NCBI GenBank assembly: GCA_047619685.1
Contig: JBLHLC010000011.1
Span: forward strand, 1-64,000
Length of the DNA stretch: 64,000 nucleotides
Direction: 5' to 3'
From: JABDJZ01 sp047619685
Lineage (GTDB): Bacteria > Bacteroidota > Rhodothermia > Rhodothermales > UBA10348
Below are positions 46,320 to 56,069 of this stretch, piece by piece. The first letter of the stretch is position 1. Each line of letters begins with the position of its first letter. The position numbers and the translations under genes are program-made. The notes under the pieces were generated by a model. The model was not told the origin of the DNA. It did no database searches and saw only the letters and a program-made list of their open reading frames with translations.

Positions 46320-47066
46320 ATGATAAAAGTAGAAGGCATCTGGAAAAGCTTCGGCACCAAAACCGTCTTGAAGGACGTCTCGCTGGACATCGTGGAGGGT
46401 GAAACGATCGCTGTCATCGGGCGATCGGGTTCCGGAAAGTCGGTTCTGATGAAACACATTATCGGCCTCCTCCTGCCAGACAAGGGGAGGGTCATGGTGG
46501 ACGGGGTCGACATCGACAACATTTCCTATGCAGCCCTGCGCAAGGTCCGCCGCCAGTTCGGAGTCCTGTTTCAGGGCGGCGCGCTCTTCGACTCGATGAG
46601 CTCATTCGAAAACGTTGCCTTTCCGCTGCGGACTTTCACAAGCAAGTCAGAGAGTGAGATTCAGGAAGAAGTCCTGCGTTGCCTGACGATGGTTGAACTC
46701 CCGGATGTGGGAGGGGAAATGCCATCCGAGTTGTCTGGCGGAATGCAGAAACGCGTGGCGCTGGCCCGCGCCGTAGCGCTTCGGCCCCGATACATACTCT
46801 ACGATGAGCCCACGTCAGGGTTGGATCCTGAGACGTCCAATACCATTGATGACCTGATCCGAAGCCTCGCCCAGCAACTGAAGGTCACCAGCATCGTGAT
46901 CACCCATGACATGCACTCGGTACTGTCCATTGCGGATCGTGCGGCGTTCATCCACGATGGACGCATGCACTGGGTGGGGACGATTGACGAATTGCACGCA
47001 TCGGAAGACAAGGTCCTCCGCGCTTTTGTGAAGGCAAACGAGTACCAGATCGGTGCCCGTAATTAG
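46320..47066 (+). CDS. mlaF: Phospholipid-transport ATPase MlaF
   Basis: The 248-residue ABC ATPase has Walker A GRSGSGKSV, Q-loop GVLFQGGALFDSMSSFENV (a hallmark of the Mla/Mkl group), signature ELSGGMQKRVALARA and Walker B YILYDEPTSGLDP. It powers MlaE. The gene lies 4 nt after mlaE and 23 nt before mlaD. Confidence 0.95.
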   Translation: MIKVEGIWKSFGTKTVLKDVSLDIVEGETIAVIGRSGSGKSVLMKHIIGLLLPDKGRVMVDGVDIDNISYAALRKVRRQFGVLFQGGALFDSMSSFENVAFPLRTFTSKSESEIQEEVLRCLTMVELPDVGGEMPSELSGGMQKRVALARAVALRPRYILYDEPTSGLDPETSNTIDDLIRSLAQQLKVTSIVITHDMHSVLSIADRAAFIHDGRMHWVGTIDELHASEDKVLRAFVKANEYQIGARN

Positions 47067-47089
47067 ATGGCGATAGCCCAACGACTGAA

Positions 47090-48022
47090 GTGAAGTATTC
47101 GAACGAACTCAAGGTTGGCACGACCCTCGTCCTGGCGATCATCATATTTATCCTCGGGCTGCGTTACTTCGAGGATCTGCCGCTATTTCGCGGCACCCAT
47201 CTGCTGGAGACGGAGCTGAGCAATGCGTCGGGTCTGATTCCGGGCAACACCGTTCGCGTGAATGGAGTCACCGTAGGCTCCGTCGATCAGGTGTATATCA
47301 ATCCCGAAACGAACGGCGTCCGGGTCCACTTTCACGTGGACAAGAGCCTGCCGATTACCGAAGGATCTCGGGCCTTTGTCTCCGGACTCGATGCCTTGGG
47401 CGTCGTACGGATGGACGTTGAGCTTGGGCCCGCCGGGGGGCAAAAAATCGCGGATGGCGGTTTCGTAGCCAGCAAGGAGTCGGCGGACATTTTTGGGGAT
47501 CTGGCGGGCCGGGCCCCAGCGCTTCTTGAGCAAGTAGACGGCGCCATGCGGAACCTGACAAGCCTCCTGGGGGAGTCGGAGACGCTGCTCGCCAACCCGG
47601 AGTCAGATTTTCGCCAGACATTGCTTTCCGCCCGCCGGTCCGCCAACACGCTGGACAATATTCTGCGGACGCAGCGAGACAAGATTGAGTCGGTGCTGAG
47701 CAACGTTGACGGCATCACGGAGGGATTCAACGAGTTCCTGGAAGGGAACGCAGACTCCCTGGGCATGGCAATCTCGGCCATGAATGCCACCATGACCCAG
47801 TTGGAGACGACGCTCGATAACCTGGCCGGCACGACCGCCGGAATCGACACCTTGCTCCGCAAAATCAACGAAGGACAAGGCACGCTCGGGCTTCTGATCA
47901 ATGACCCGTCGATGTACCATCGGACAGACTCGTTGTTGACTACCATAGAAGCGCTGCTTGCAGACTTCCAGGAGAATCCCGGCCGTTACCTCAAAGAGAT
48001 GCGGTTGGTTGATCTTTTCTAG
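47090..48022 (+). CDS. mlaD: MCE-domain protein MlaD
   Basis: The 310-residue protein has an N-terminal membrane helix (about 10-24), one MCE domain (about 35-115, GLIPGNTVRVNGVTVGSV) and a long helical C-terminal part (about 150-300) rich in Leu/Asn. This forms the periplasmic lipid channel or bridge. The start is GTG (MKYSNELKVG). It is longer than E. coli MlaD (183). Confidence 0.92.
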   Translation: MKYSNELKVGTTLVLAIIIFILGLRYFEDLPLFRGTHLLETELSNASGLIPGNTVRVNGVTVGSVDQVYINPETNGVRVHFHVDKSLPITEGSRAFVSGLDALGVVRMDVELGPAGGQKIADGGFVASKESADIFGDLAGRAPALLEQVDGAMRNLTSLLGESETLLANPESDFRQTLLSARRSANTLDNILRTQRDKIESVLSNVDGITEGFNEFLEGNADSLGMAISAMNATMTQLETTLDNLAGTTAGIDTLLRKINEGQGTLGLLINDPSMYHRTDSLLTTIEALLADFQENPGRYLKEMRLVDLF

Positions 48023-48064
48023 GAGCGCAAGCAACCTCCTCCCCGAAAGCCCGAATACAGGACG

Positions 48065-48616
48065 ATGCCCAACTATCAGGACGCACTTGAACTTTTCCTG
48101 GAATGGACCGAAGGGGACAGCCTTCGACGCCATGCGTACGCCGTGGAGGCAGCCATGGGAGCCTACGCCAAACACTTCGGCGAGGACGAAGAACTTTGGA
48201 GAATGACCGGTCTTCTCCACGATATGGATTACGAAAAACACCCGACTCCCCAGGAGCATCCGTTCGTGGGTGTGGGTGTTCTTGGCCAGAAGGGGTATCC
48301 CAAAGAGATGACTGACGCCATTCTCGGGCACGCCGCCTATTCAGGAACGGCACGAGAGACCCGTCTGGCGAAAACCTTGTTTGCCTGCGATGAACTCGCC
48401 GGCTTTGTGACGGCTTGCGCCTACGTCCGACCCACCAAGCTGGACGGACTAATGCCCAAGTCGGTCAAGAAAAAGCTCAAAGACAAGGCGTTTGCAGCCG
48501 CCGTCAGTCGCGACGATATCCGGCAAGGCATAGAGGAGCTCGGTGTGGACCTCGACGAGCACATAGCGCGCGTCATAAGTGGTATGCAGGCTGACGCTGC
48601 GCGCCTGGGTTTCTGA
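48065..48616 (+). CDS. HD-domain hydrolase
   Basis: The 183-residue protein has HD-family metal ligands: His in RRHAYAVE, the HD pair in GLLHDMDYEKHP, then a His in GHAAYSG and an Asp in FACDELAG. The substrate (nucleotide or phosphorylated small molecule) is unknown; HDIG-type family. It is followed after 2 nt by a DUF445 gene. Confidence 0.88.
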   Translation: MPNYQDALELFLEWTEGDSLRRHAYAVEAAMGAYAKHFGEDEELWRMTGLLHDMDYEKHPTPQEHPFVGVGVLGQKGYPKEMTDAILGHAAYSGTARETRLAKTLFACDELAGFVTACAYVRPTKLDGLMPKSVKKKLKDKAFAAAVSRDDIRQGIEELGVDLDEHIARVISGMQADAARLGF

Positions 48617-48618
48617 CA

Positions 48619-49896
48619 ATGCCAGACGCTGTTTCAGATTTGCCAGACAATCAAGGCCAGGGCCATCCCGTGCCCGTCACCGATGTAGAGCAGGCAAAAG
48701 CCGTCACCCGGGCGAGAGCGCGCGATTTTCGCGATCTGGTGGCCAAGTACATTCGCCGCCACCTTCCTGTGACGGAGCGAGTAGAGTCTCCCGACGACAT
48801 TCCAGAGAAACAGGACGGCGACTACGGCAGATTGCTGGCCGCCCTGCGTGTAATACCGTGGTTTCTGGCCGCCACGTTTCTGGCCTCGTTCGTCTGGGAT
48901 TTCCCCGGCGTCGTTCTGCATCCGTTCGGTTTTGCCCTCGAGTTGGAGGGCCTGATACGTGTTCTTTCGGTAAGCGGCCTGATAGGGTTCTTTACGAACT
49001 GGCTCGCCATCACCATGCTTTTCAACCCGCGGGAAAAGCGCCCCATTTTCGGGCAGGGCCTGATCCCGTCCCAGCGGGAACGGGTAATCTACCGTCTGGC
49101 CCGGGCGGTCTCTGATGAACTCATCAACGAAGAGATCATCAAACAGAAGATCGAGGAGGCACAGATCATCCCCCGCTACCGCGAGATGGCACTCTCGGTT
49201 ACCCGTGGCATACTGGAGGATCCGGACTTTCGGACAGACCTCAAGGTCATCACCGCGGACTACGTAGAGACGGTCCTGACCTCGGACGAGGTTCGTAAAC
49301 GAATCGTGGAGTTCACTGCGGAGAAACTCGAAGAGTATCTGGGCGAGGGCGTCGGGGGCTTTGCACTCAAGGCGTACCGATACCTGAACGAGGACGATTT
49401 CAAGCGACGTCTGGACAAGGCCGTGCACGCCATCCCGTCAAACCTGGATGTGGTCCTGGACGGAATGGACGATCTGCTGGACGGAATCCCTGCCCGTATC
49501 GAGGCCCGAGCCGAAGACATTGAGGCGTGGTCCACCAAGATTGTCCTGGGCTTCGTCGAAAACCTGGACGTGTACTCCATGCTCATGGGCAACATGGCCA
49601 AGTACGATGAGCGGCAATTGGAGGACCTGCTGAAGAAGAGCACCAACGAGCAGCTCAACTACATCAAGTATGTGGGCGGCGTGCTCGGTGCCATTGGGGG
49701 ACTGGTTATCTGGGAGCCCTTGCTTTCCATGGGGGTCCTGGGCACAATTGGCCTGACGCTATACGGACTGGATGAGGTCCTCTATCGGACCCGCAAACCA
49801 GCGAAACCCGCCGAGCTGACGGCGGGATCGGCGCCGGGATCCGGGACTGGACCGGCGGCGGCCCAAATGAGTCAAGGGTCGGCGTCTGGCGCCTGA
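48619..49896 (+). CDS. DUF445 family membrane protein
   Basis: The 425-residue protein has N-terminal membrane segments (about 76-95 and 115-136) including the family hallmark GFFTNWLAITMLFNP, a long helical cytosolic or periplasmic region, and C-terminal membrane segments (about 354-392). DUF445 is of unknown function. The last 20 residues are Gly/Ala/Ser-rich, and the 3' end overlaps the convergent tdk gene by 25 bp. Confidence 0.87.
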   Translation: MPDAVSDLPDNQGQGHPVPVTDVEQAKAVTRARARDFRDLVAKYIRRHLPVTERVESPDDIPEKQDGDYGRLLAALRVIPWFLAATFLASFVWDFPGVVLHPFGFALELEGLIRVLSVSGLIGFFTNWLAITMLFNPREKRPIFGQGLIPSQRERVIYRLARAVSDELINEEIIKQKIEEAQIIPRYREMALSVTRGILEDPDFRTDLKVITADYVETVLTSDEVRKRIVEFTAEKLEEYLGEGVGGFALKAYRYLNEDDFKRRLDKAVHAIPSNLDVVLDGMDDLLDGIPARIEARAEDIEAWSTKIVLGFVENLDVYSMLMGNMAKYDERQLEDLLKKSTNEQLNYIKYVGGVLGAIGGLVIWEPLLSMGVLGTIGLTLYGLDEVLYRTRKPAKPAELTAGSAPGSGTGPAAAQMSQGSASGA

Positions 49897-50507
49897 GAGG
49901 GCGAACTGGCCACGGCCGGGTGTGGCGTGTTCTCTGCGGCGCTGGGGACGAAGCAGCGGCGACAGCGCGGTTCGTAGGATTCGGTGGCACCCAGAAGAAG
50001 CCGGGAGTCTCCAGAGGTCAACCGCTGGGAGTGGTTGGCCGGGGCACCGCAGATCACACAGATGGCATGGAGCTTGGTCACATACTCGGCAACCGCCATC
50101 AGCCGGGGCATGGGCTCGAACGGCTCGCCGAGGTAATCCTGGTCCAAGCCAGCGACAATTACACGACGCCCGTCTCGTGCCAGTTGTTCACAGACACCAA
50201 CCAGGGCCTCGTCGAAAAACTGCCCCTCGTCTATCCCGATTACGTCCGCGCTCGAGGTCAACAGCAGGATCTGCAAAGCCGACGAAACAGGCGTGGACGG
50301 AATAATGGAGTCGTCATGAGAGACCACGGCGTCCGGATCGAACCGGGTGTCCATTGCGGGCTTGAAAATTTCGATTCGCTGCTTGGCGATTCGGGCCCGT
50401 CGCATCCTTCGAATCAGTTCCTCGGTCTTCCCGCTGAACATGGATCCGCAGATGACTTCTATCCAGCCAGCCTTCGAAGAGGCGTGAAGAATGCTTGGCT
50501 CCATCAC
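49872..50507 (-). CDS. tdk: Thymidine kinase
   Basis: The 211-residue type II thymidine kinase has P-loop GSMFSGKTEE, Asp in VIGIDEGQFF (catalytic Glu), thymidine-lasso LDQDYLGEPFEPM and a zinc site (CVICGAP, CRRCF). It phosphorylates thymidine in the salvage pathway. ATG at 50507 or 50504. It lies downstream of the Bat operon, on the same strand. Confidence 0.94.
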   Translation of the reverse strand: MMEPSILHASSKAGWIEVICGSMFSGKTEELIRRMRRARIAKQRIEIFKPAMDTRFDPDAVVSHDDSIIPSTPVSSALQILLLTSSADVIGIDEGQFFDEALVGVCEQLARDGRRVIVAGLDQDYLGEPFEPMPRLMAVAEYVTKLHAICVICGAPANHSQRLTSGDSRLLLGATESYEPRCRRCFVPSAAENTPHPAVASSPSQAPDADP

Positions 50508-50620
50508 GGGGAGGTTTGGCCGGATTGCTTGGGGACGGAGTGGATTGCGGTCTGCTCAACTGGAGTGCCTTTCCGCTCCGGAAGATAGGGTCTGAGGACT
50601 TCTGCCGGGTACTGGCAGGG

Positions 50621-51403
50621 TCAGACTTGGATGAGGTTTTCGGTCAGGACCCAGCCGGCGACACCGTTGGGGAGGCGAATGGAGGTCCATTCCCCGACCT
50701 GCGCGATAACCGTAACCGTCAGGCCCTCGTGGACAACCAGATCCGGCGTCTCGGTGGCAGTTGTATCCGGATAAACGGGCGCCTCATCGCTGGTGACCAC
50801 GGCGATCGGTTTAAGGGGCGGCCGGGCGGACAGCCCCAGTCCGAGCCCGATTCCCACGAACGCCACCACGGCGCTGATCCAGGTAACCCTTCGCATCCAA
50901 TCCGTGTACGTCCGTCCGGCAATCCGACTGAAGGAGAGTCCGCACCAGACGATGTACGCCACGAGGCCCGCCAGAAACAGCCACATCACGCCCACCTTGG
51001 CACCGATCCATCCCCAAACCGCTGCTCCAAATGGTGTGGGGAGTTGCGATATCTGATCCCGGATGCGCGCCCGCGCAATGCTGAGGTTATGCGTCACCAT
51101 CCGGTTTTCGGGATCGAGTCTCGCCGACCTCTCAAAGCTGGCGATCGCAAGACCCAGTCGATCCAGCCTGTAGTAGGCAATACCCCGGTTATAGTGCAGG
51201 TCGGCGCTTTCAAATCCGGCCCCAAGTGCGCCGGCAAAGGACTCAAGCGCTTCGGTATAACGGCCGCTTTCCACCTGACCCGTTCCCTGGTCGAACAGGA
51301 CCAGCGCGTCCTGAAGGCTCTGCGCGGCGAGGGATTGCGCCCCTGGAAGCACACCGCAAAGGGTGACCACAGCCAGGAGGACCATGCGTGCCTGGTTTCT
51401 CAT
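50621..51403 (-). CDS. batE: BatE: TPR and SH3-like domain membrane protein
   Basis: The 260-residue protein has a signal or anchor segment, two TPR units (about 28-100, LHYNRGIAYYRLDRLGLAIASFER), two membrane helices (about 130-150 and 170-190) and a C-terminal SH3b-like domain (VVHEGLTVTVIAQVGEWTSIRLPNGVAGWV). This is the BatE plan of the Bat (aerotolerance) cluster. It overlaps batD by 4 nt and is the last gene of the operon. Confidence 0.87.
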   Translation of the reverse strand: MRNQARMVLLAVVTLCGVLPGAQSLAAQSLQDALVLFDQGTGQVESGRYTEALESFAGALGAGFESADLHYNRGIAYYRLDRLGLAIASFERSARLDPENRMVTHNLSIARARIRDQISQLPTPFGAAVWGWIGAKVGVMWLFLAGLVAYIVWCGLSFSRIAGRTYTDWMRRVTWISAVVAFVGIGLGLGLSARPPLKPIAVVTSDEAPVYPDTTATETPDLVVHEGLTVTVIAQVGEWTSIRLPNGVAGWVLTENLIQV

Positions 51404-53259
51404 GTTCCCAGGGCGTCGTCCAACGTGACAAGCAGATCAGCTGCCCGATCGCGATCGCGTCCCATGGTCTCGTCGGTCGGCAGAACCGGGGAGAATCGCG
51501 CGGCGTCGCAGGCATCCAGGAAGTCAATCAACTCGCGTCGTACACTCAATTCGACCCGGCGGGCGTCCAGTACCCGGTCGAGGCTCTCGCGCGTCAGCCC
51601 CTGCTCGGCGACGTTCAGCCGATTGCCGACGAATCCGAGAAGCGCCGCCTGCAGGGCCTCGTAGTAGCCACGGGGGTCTGCAGCAGCCAGGCGTTGATCG
51701 GCGGCTTTGAGGTGCTTCCGGGCGAGCGGCCCGGCGCGTCTCAGCCTCGCGACAGCCGGATTGGCCGCCAGATGTTTGGCGTGTCTGCCGAATGCCAATG
51801 TCAGTCCGAGCAGCAATCCCGGGACCAGCAGGGCCAGGTAAGGCCAGAGATGCCTGTGAAGGGGCGAGCGCTCCGTAGCGACCCACGAGCCATCGGACCG
51901 GATGGGTCCAGCAATGTCATCGACCGGGAGTCCCCCGGACATTGCGAGCACCGTCGCCGCAGGGGTTCCGGTCCCGGTCACGGTTACCGTCACGGGATCA
52001 GATGCGCGCGTGACGTACTGCGACGCCGTCGGGTCGTACCAGGAGTATTCCACGGCCGGCATTTCAAAAGTGCCGTTGGACCTGGGCACCAGAACGTAGG
52101 TGAACTTCTTTGTGCCCCGGAGTTGAGCGCCCGTGCGGTCAATGTCGGAGGACACCTGGGCATCGTATTGTTCGAAGGCCCCCGGAGCCTCAAACGCAGG
52201 AGCGGACAGTGTGGCGATGTTGCCGTTTCCGGAAACCTGAATCGTGAGTTGGAGCGACTCGCCCACTTCGAGCTCCGTACGATCGAACGCTGCCGAAAAC
52301 CTGAGGCTGCCCACTGCGCCGCTGAACGACTCCGGGGCTCCACCCGGGTGTGGACTTACCGCCATGGTGAGTGGGGCGGAAGCAAGTTCAACTGGCGCAA
52401 AACGGCTCTGCAACGAGAAGAACCTCGCCAATGGATCCGAGGATCGGTTGGGCAGAATGGCTTCCGATTCGATCCGAAGAGGATCGATGGATAGATCACC
52501 CGTGCGCGTCGGAAACACGGACGCTCTCTTCAGGGTGATGCGGTTGTACCGGAGTCCATCCCGGACCACGACCTGTGGGATCGGCCTCGTATCCACTTCC
52601 AATTCCTCGCGCCAGAAGCCTTCGGCATCCCAGGAGTCAGTGAGCCGGCTCTGTCGCAGTTGGATACCCTCCCGGAAATAGAGCATGTAGCCGACCGTTA
52701 TCTGCTGGTTCTGAATGGCAGTTCGGCTGCTGGGAATGACGTCAATAAAGATGTCCCTGGCATCTGGTGCGGCTTGTTCAGGCTCGGGCGGGGGAGTGGT
52801 CAGCTGGAATGGGGCGAACGGGTTCTGCCTGGCCGGTGCTCGTCCGGCGGGTCGCTGTGACTGCGGGAGAACGGTAATGGTAATGGGGTCGGTCTGGTAT
52901 TCCCGACCGTCCAGGGTGATCGAGACAGATCCGAGCAACACGTCTCCCTCGCGAAGCGGTCGGTAGACCCACGTGAAGCTGACGCTTTGGGAAACGGCGC
53001 CGTTCACAATCGACATGTTGGTCTGCCGGCTGGGTAGCGATTGCGCCAGCGCCAGACCATCCGTCTGGGGCGCGACCGGCGTGTTGACGGCCCGGACGCC
53101 ACGAATCTCAACCGTGAACGTCAGCCTTTCCTCCGTGCCGATGGTGGTTTCGGAAACGTTGGCAAGGATGCGCGCATCCTGAGCCGAGGCCGGGCGCACT
53201 CCCATCAGGGAGGCGGCAAAAACGATGGCTAAAAGGAGCCGGTGGGTATGCCCGCGCAC
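51400..53259 (-). CDS. batD: BatD oxygen-tolerance family protein
   Basis: The 619-residue protein has a signal peptide (1-26), several beta-rich domains (about 30-440) with BatD features such as FTVEIRGVRAVNTP and FTWVYRPLREGDVLLGS, one membrane helix (about 480-500) and a cytosolic helical tail. BatD is thought to work with the VWA proteins BatA and BatB in the inner membrane; its exact role is not established. It lies 1 nt after batC and overlaps batE. Confidence 0.9.
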   Translation of the reverse strand: MRGHTHRLLLAIVFAASLMGVRPASAQDARILANVSETTIGTEERLTFTVEIRGVRAVNTPVAPQTDGLALAQSLPSRQTNMSIVNGAVSQSVSFTWVYRPLREGDVLLGSVSITLDGREYQTDPITITVLPQSQRPAGRAPARQNPFAPFQLTTPPPEPEQAAPDARDIFIDVIPSSRTAIQNQQITVGYMLYFREGIQLRQSRLTDSWDAEGFWREELEVDTRPIPQVVVRDGLRYNRITLKRASVFPTRTGDLSIDPLRIESEAILPNRSSDPLARFFSLQSRFAPVELASAPLTMAVSPHPGGAPESFSGAVGSLRFSAAFDRTELEVGESLQLTIQVSGNGNIATLSAPAFEAPGAFEQYDAQVSSDIDRTGAQLRGTKKFTYVLVPRSNGTFEMPAVEYSWYDPTASQYVTRASDPVTVTVTGTGTPAATVLAMSGGLPVDDIAGPIRSDGSWVATERSPLHRHLWPYLALLVPGLLLGLTLAFGRHAKHLAANPAVARLRRAGPLARKHLKAADQRLAAADPRGYYEALQAALLGFVGNRLNVAEQGLTRESLDRVLDARRVELSVRRELIDFLDACDAARFSPVLPTDETMGRDRDRAADLLVTLDDALGT

Positions 53260-53260
53260 G

Positions 53261-54010
53261 TTACCAGTCTTTCTCCACCCGGCGAGGGCGGGTCTTCATT
53301 TTCTGAACCTGCCGAAGGAGTTGCTCTTCCTCATTCTCCAGGGCCTCCAGGATACGCTCAGCCTCTTCTTGACTCAGTTGGTCCTGCTGCTCCGGGGGCT
53401 GTTGCTGCTCGTCACTCTGCTCGTCGGATTCATCCTGGTTCTGATCCTGATTTTGCTCCTGATCCTGCTGCTCCTCGTCCTGGTCTTCGTTCGGCTCGCC
53501 GTCCTGATTCTGGTCTTCGCTTTCTTCTTTGTTCTCGTCGTCCTGCTCCTGCTGCTCGTCTTGATTCTGGTTCTCCTGCTCCTGCATTTGACGGCGTACA
53601 AACTCGTAATTGAACCGCGCGTCCTCGTTGCCAGGGTCCTGAAGGAGCGCTTGACGGTAGTGCCCCAGAGCGGCTTCGAGATCTTCTGCCCGGAATGACG
53701 CCCCACCGCCGTTATAAGCGGCGCGCGAGGCAGATGCCGCCTCCGGAGCCAGGGCGACGGCGGCGTCAAACGCATTCAGAGCGCCCTCGAAGTCTCCCTG
53801 GCGATGAAGCGAAGCACCCAGATTGTTCAAAAGGCCGCTGTGCGTGGCGTCGGGTTCAGCGGCGTTGAGCCCGGCAAGCCCTTCCCGGTAAGCCGCAGAC
53901 GCGTCCTCAAACCTCTCCTGGCGCATGAGTGCGTTGCCGCGTCGGCCGCTCTTCTTGTCCCCTGGGCCAGCCCCAAGGAGCATCGACAGGATTATGATGA
54001 GTCGAATCAT
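53261..54010 (-). CDS. batC: BatC: TPR protein with acidic Gln/Glu/Asp-rich tail
   Basis: The 249-residue protein has a hydrophobic N-terminus, three TPR units (about 25-135, LNNLGASLHRQGDFEGALNAFD), then a long low-complexity stretch (about 148-215) of Gln, Asn, Asp and Glu, and a short basic end. This is typical of BatC. The repetitive segment may mediate flexible binding, and its coding sequence is unusually repetitive. Confidence 0.87.
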   Translation of the reverse strand: MIRLIIILSMLLGAGPGDKKSGRRGNALMRQERFEDASAAYREGLAGLNAAEPDATHSGLLNNLGASLHRQGDFEGALNAFDAAVALAPEAASASRAAYNGGGASFRAEDLEAALGHYRQALLQDPGNEDARFNYEFVRRQMQEQENQNQDEQQEQDDENKEESEDQNQDGEPNEDQDEEQQDQEQNQDQNQDESDEQSDEQQQPPEQQDQLSQEEAERILEALENEEEQLLRQVQKMKTRPRRVEKDW

Positions 54011-54015
54011 GATGA

Positions 54016-55077
54016 TCAGGTCTCAGATGTCGAGGTTGGGCTGGAGAATGCCAGCAGGCGATCCGCCGACGGGCGAACCCGGTCCGAAATCACCAACTCC
54101 ACCATAAGCAACAGAAGCCCCAGGGCCAGCGGCCATTGGTACTGCTCCTGGTATTCCTCAAACTCCTCCGCCCCGAAGGTAGTTCGGTCAAGGCGCTCCA
54201 GCGCGGCGGTCAAGCTCGCAAGGGAACTGGACGTTCTCGCAATTCGGAAGTAGGCCCCGTCCGAAGCCAGTGCCTGCAAGGCGGCCTCCTCAAGACGGGT
54301 GGTGACGACCCTGCCGGCGCCGTCTTTCTTGAAGTCAATCTGGCGGCCACCACGATAGACCGGGATCGGAACGCCGTCCGTTTCGCCGACGCCTGCGGCG
54401 AAGATGACGATCGATTGGCTTCTGGCCTCCGTCAGGATTTCGTCGATGTCGGCGATGTGGTTCTCTCCGTCAGAGACAAAAAGAAGTGCCCTCGTGCGGG
54501 GCTCCTCGCTGCCTTCGGCGCCGGGCGCTTCAAAGGCGCGCATCGCGATCTTCAGCGCTTCGCCGAAATCCGTCCCGGGAGTCGGAATGAGCGACGGATC
54601 TGCAACGTCCAGGAAGAGACGTACCGCCCCATAGTCCGTAGTGAGGGGGGTCTGCATGAACGCATCCCCCGCGAAGAGGACAAGACCGACACGATCCCCC
54701 CGGAGCGTCTCCAGCAGCTTCTTGATCTCATTGCGAGCCCGCTCCAGCCGGTTCGGGGCCACGTCTTCCGCAGTCATCGAGAGCGAGACATCCAGCGCGA
54801 TCACCAGGTCGATACCCTCGCGCTGGACCTCCTTCAGTTTTGTGCCAAAACGCGGGCCGGCCAGCGCCAGCGCGATCAGGCCCACCGCTGCGACAATCAA
54901 GGCGCCCTTCCAGCGTCTGCGCCTGAGGCTCACCGACTCCGACAAACGAGCTACCAGGCCCGGATCCCCGAAACGTTTTACGGCAGAACGTCGCCTCTGG
55001 GCAGCAACCAGAAGGAGACCAAACACTACGGGCACCGCCACGAGGCTCCAGAGCAGTATGGGAGTAAGCCACCTCAA
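54016..55077 (-). CDS. batB: BatB: VWA-domain inner-membrane protein
   Basis: The 353-residue protein has two N-terminal membrane segments (about 5-25 and 58-75), a VWA domain with MIDAS DVSLS (VIALDVSLSMTAEDV) and a C-terminal helix (about 318-335). It pairs with BatA. It overlaps batA by 4 nt. Confidence 0.92.
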   Translation of the reverse strand: MRWLTPILLWSLVAVPVVFGLLLVAAQRRRSAVKRFGDPGLVARLSESVSLRRRRWKGALIVAAVGLIALALAGPRFGTKLKEVQREGIDLVIALDVSLSMTAEDVAPNRLERARNEIKKLLETLRGDRVGLVLFAGDAFMQTPLTTDYGAVRLFLDVADPSLIPTPGTDFGEALKIAMRAFEAPGAEGSEEPRTRALLFVSDGENHIADIDEILTEARSQSIVIFAAGVGETDGVPIPVYRGGRQIDFKKDGAGRVVTTRLEEAALQALASDGAYFRIARTSSSLASLTAALERLDRTTFGAEEFEEYQEQYQWPLALGLLLLMVELVISDRVRPSADRLLAFSSPTSTSET

Positions 55078-56069
55078 GGGAAACGCCTCAGTACGGTAGT
55101 CGAAGTGGCAAGCTCAAGAAGGAGCAGGAAAAACCCGGAGATCAGGAATTCCGGGTAACGCTCCTCATAATCGGTGTAGATACGCTCCTCGATCCGCGTC
55201 TTTTCCAGTTCCCCGATCTCATCGTAAATCTCCCGAAGCGCGGCGTTGTTTGTGGCCCGGTAGTACCGGCCACCGGTGGTCTCCGCGACCTGCGTGAGCA
55301 TCTTCTCATCGATCTCCACGGGGACCATCCTGCGCTGTCGGCCCGCGAAAGGGTGATCAATGACGAAGGGAGCTTCGCCCTGCGCGCCCACACCAATCGC
55401 ATAGACGCGGACACCAATTGTTCGCGCAACTTCCGCGGCAGTTTCCGGACTGAGTTCGCCCCTGTTGTTCTGCCCATCGGTGAGCAGGATGACCACTTTG
55501 CTGGTTGCCTCGGTGTCCTTGAGCCGATTGACAGCCATCGCCATCGCCGTCCCGATGGCTGTGCCGTCCTCGATGACTCCGACCTCCACCTCATCGAGCA
55601 TGCTCTGCAGGAAGTCGTAGTCCAGTGTAAGAGGCGCCTGTGTGTAGGCCTTGGCGGCGAATACGACCAGTCCAACCCTATCCGAAATTCGGCCCTGAAT
55701 GAATTCGGCCCCCACCTGGCGCGCGGCCTCGAACCGGTTCGGCGTGAAGTCCTCCGCCCGCATCGAGGTAGACGTGTCGAGCACCATCATGATGTCCACG
55801 CCTTCGGCATAGCGTTCCCGCGTGACATTGCGTTCCTGCGGCCGGGCAAGGGCAATAATTCCGAGTGCAAGGGCACCCGTCCGGAGGACCATGGGCGCGT
55901 GGCGCAGTCTGACCCGAAGCGTTGGACGAAGAGATTCCGCCAGAGACGTGGTTGAGAAGCGGAGGCCCCGTTCGGATTTGGACCGCCAATAACGCCACAC
56001 AATCAAGGCGGGTAGGACGGCCAGCAGCAAGAGCCAGGCCGGTTCGGCAAAGGTGTATGGGAATGTCAT
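55074..56069 (-). CDS. batA: BatA: VWA-domain inner-membrane protein
   Basis: The 331-residue protein has N-terminal membrane segments (about 10-25 and 60-78), VWA MIDAS DTSTS in MMVLDTSTSMRAEDF, and a C-terminal helix. The N-terminus FAEPAWLLLLAVLPAL is typical of BatA. It overlaps the upstream gene by 4 nt and batB downstream by 4 nt. Confidence 0.93.
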   Translation of the reverse strand: MTFPYTFAEPAWLLLLAVLPALIVWRYWRSKSERGLRFSTTSLAESLRPTLRVRLRHAPMVLRTGALALGIIALARPQERNVTRERYAEGVDIMMVLDTSTSMRAEDFTPNRFEAARQVGAEFIQGRISDRVGLVVFAAKAYTQAPLTLDYDFLQSMLDEVEVGVIEDGTAIGTAMAMAVNRLKDTEATSKVVILLTDGQNNRGELSPETAAEVARTIGVRVYAIGVGAQGEAPFVIDHPFAGRQRRMVPVEIDEKMLTQVAETTGGRYYRATNNAALREIYDEIGELEKTRIEERIYTDYEERYPEFLISGFFLLLLELATSTTVLRRFP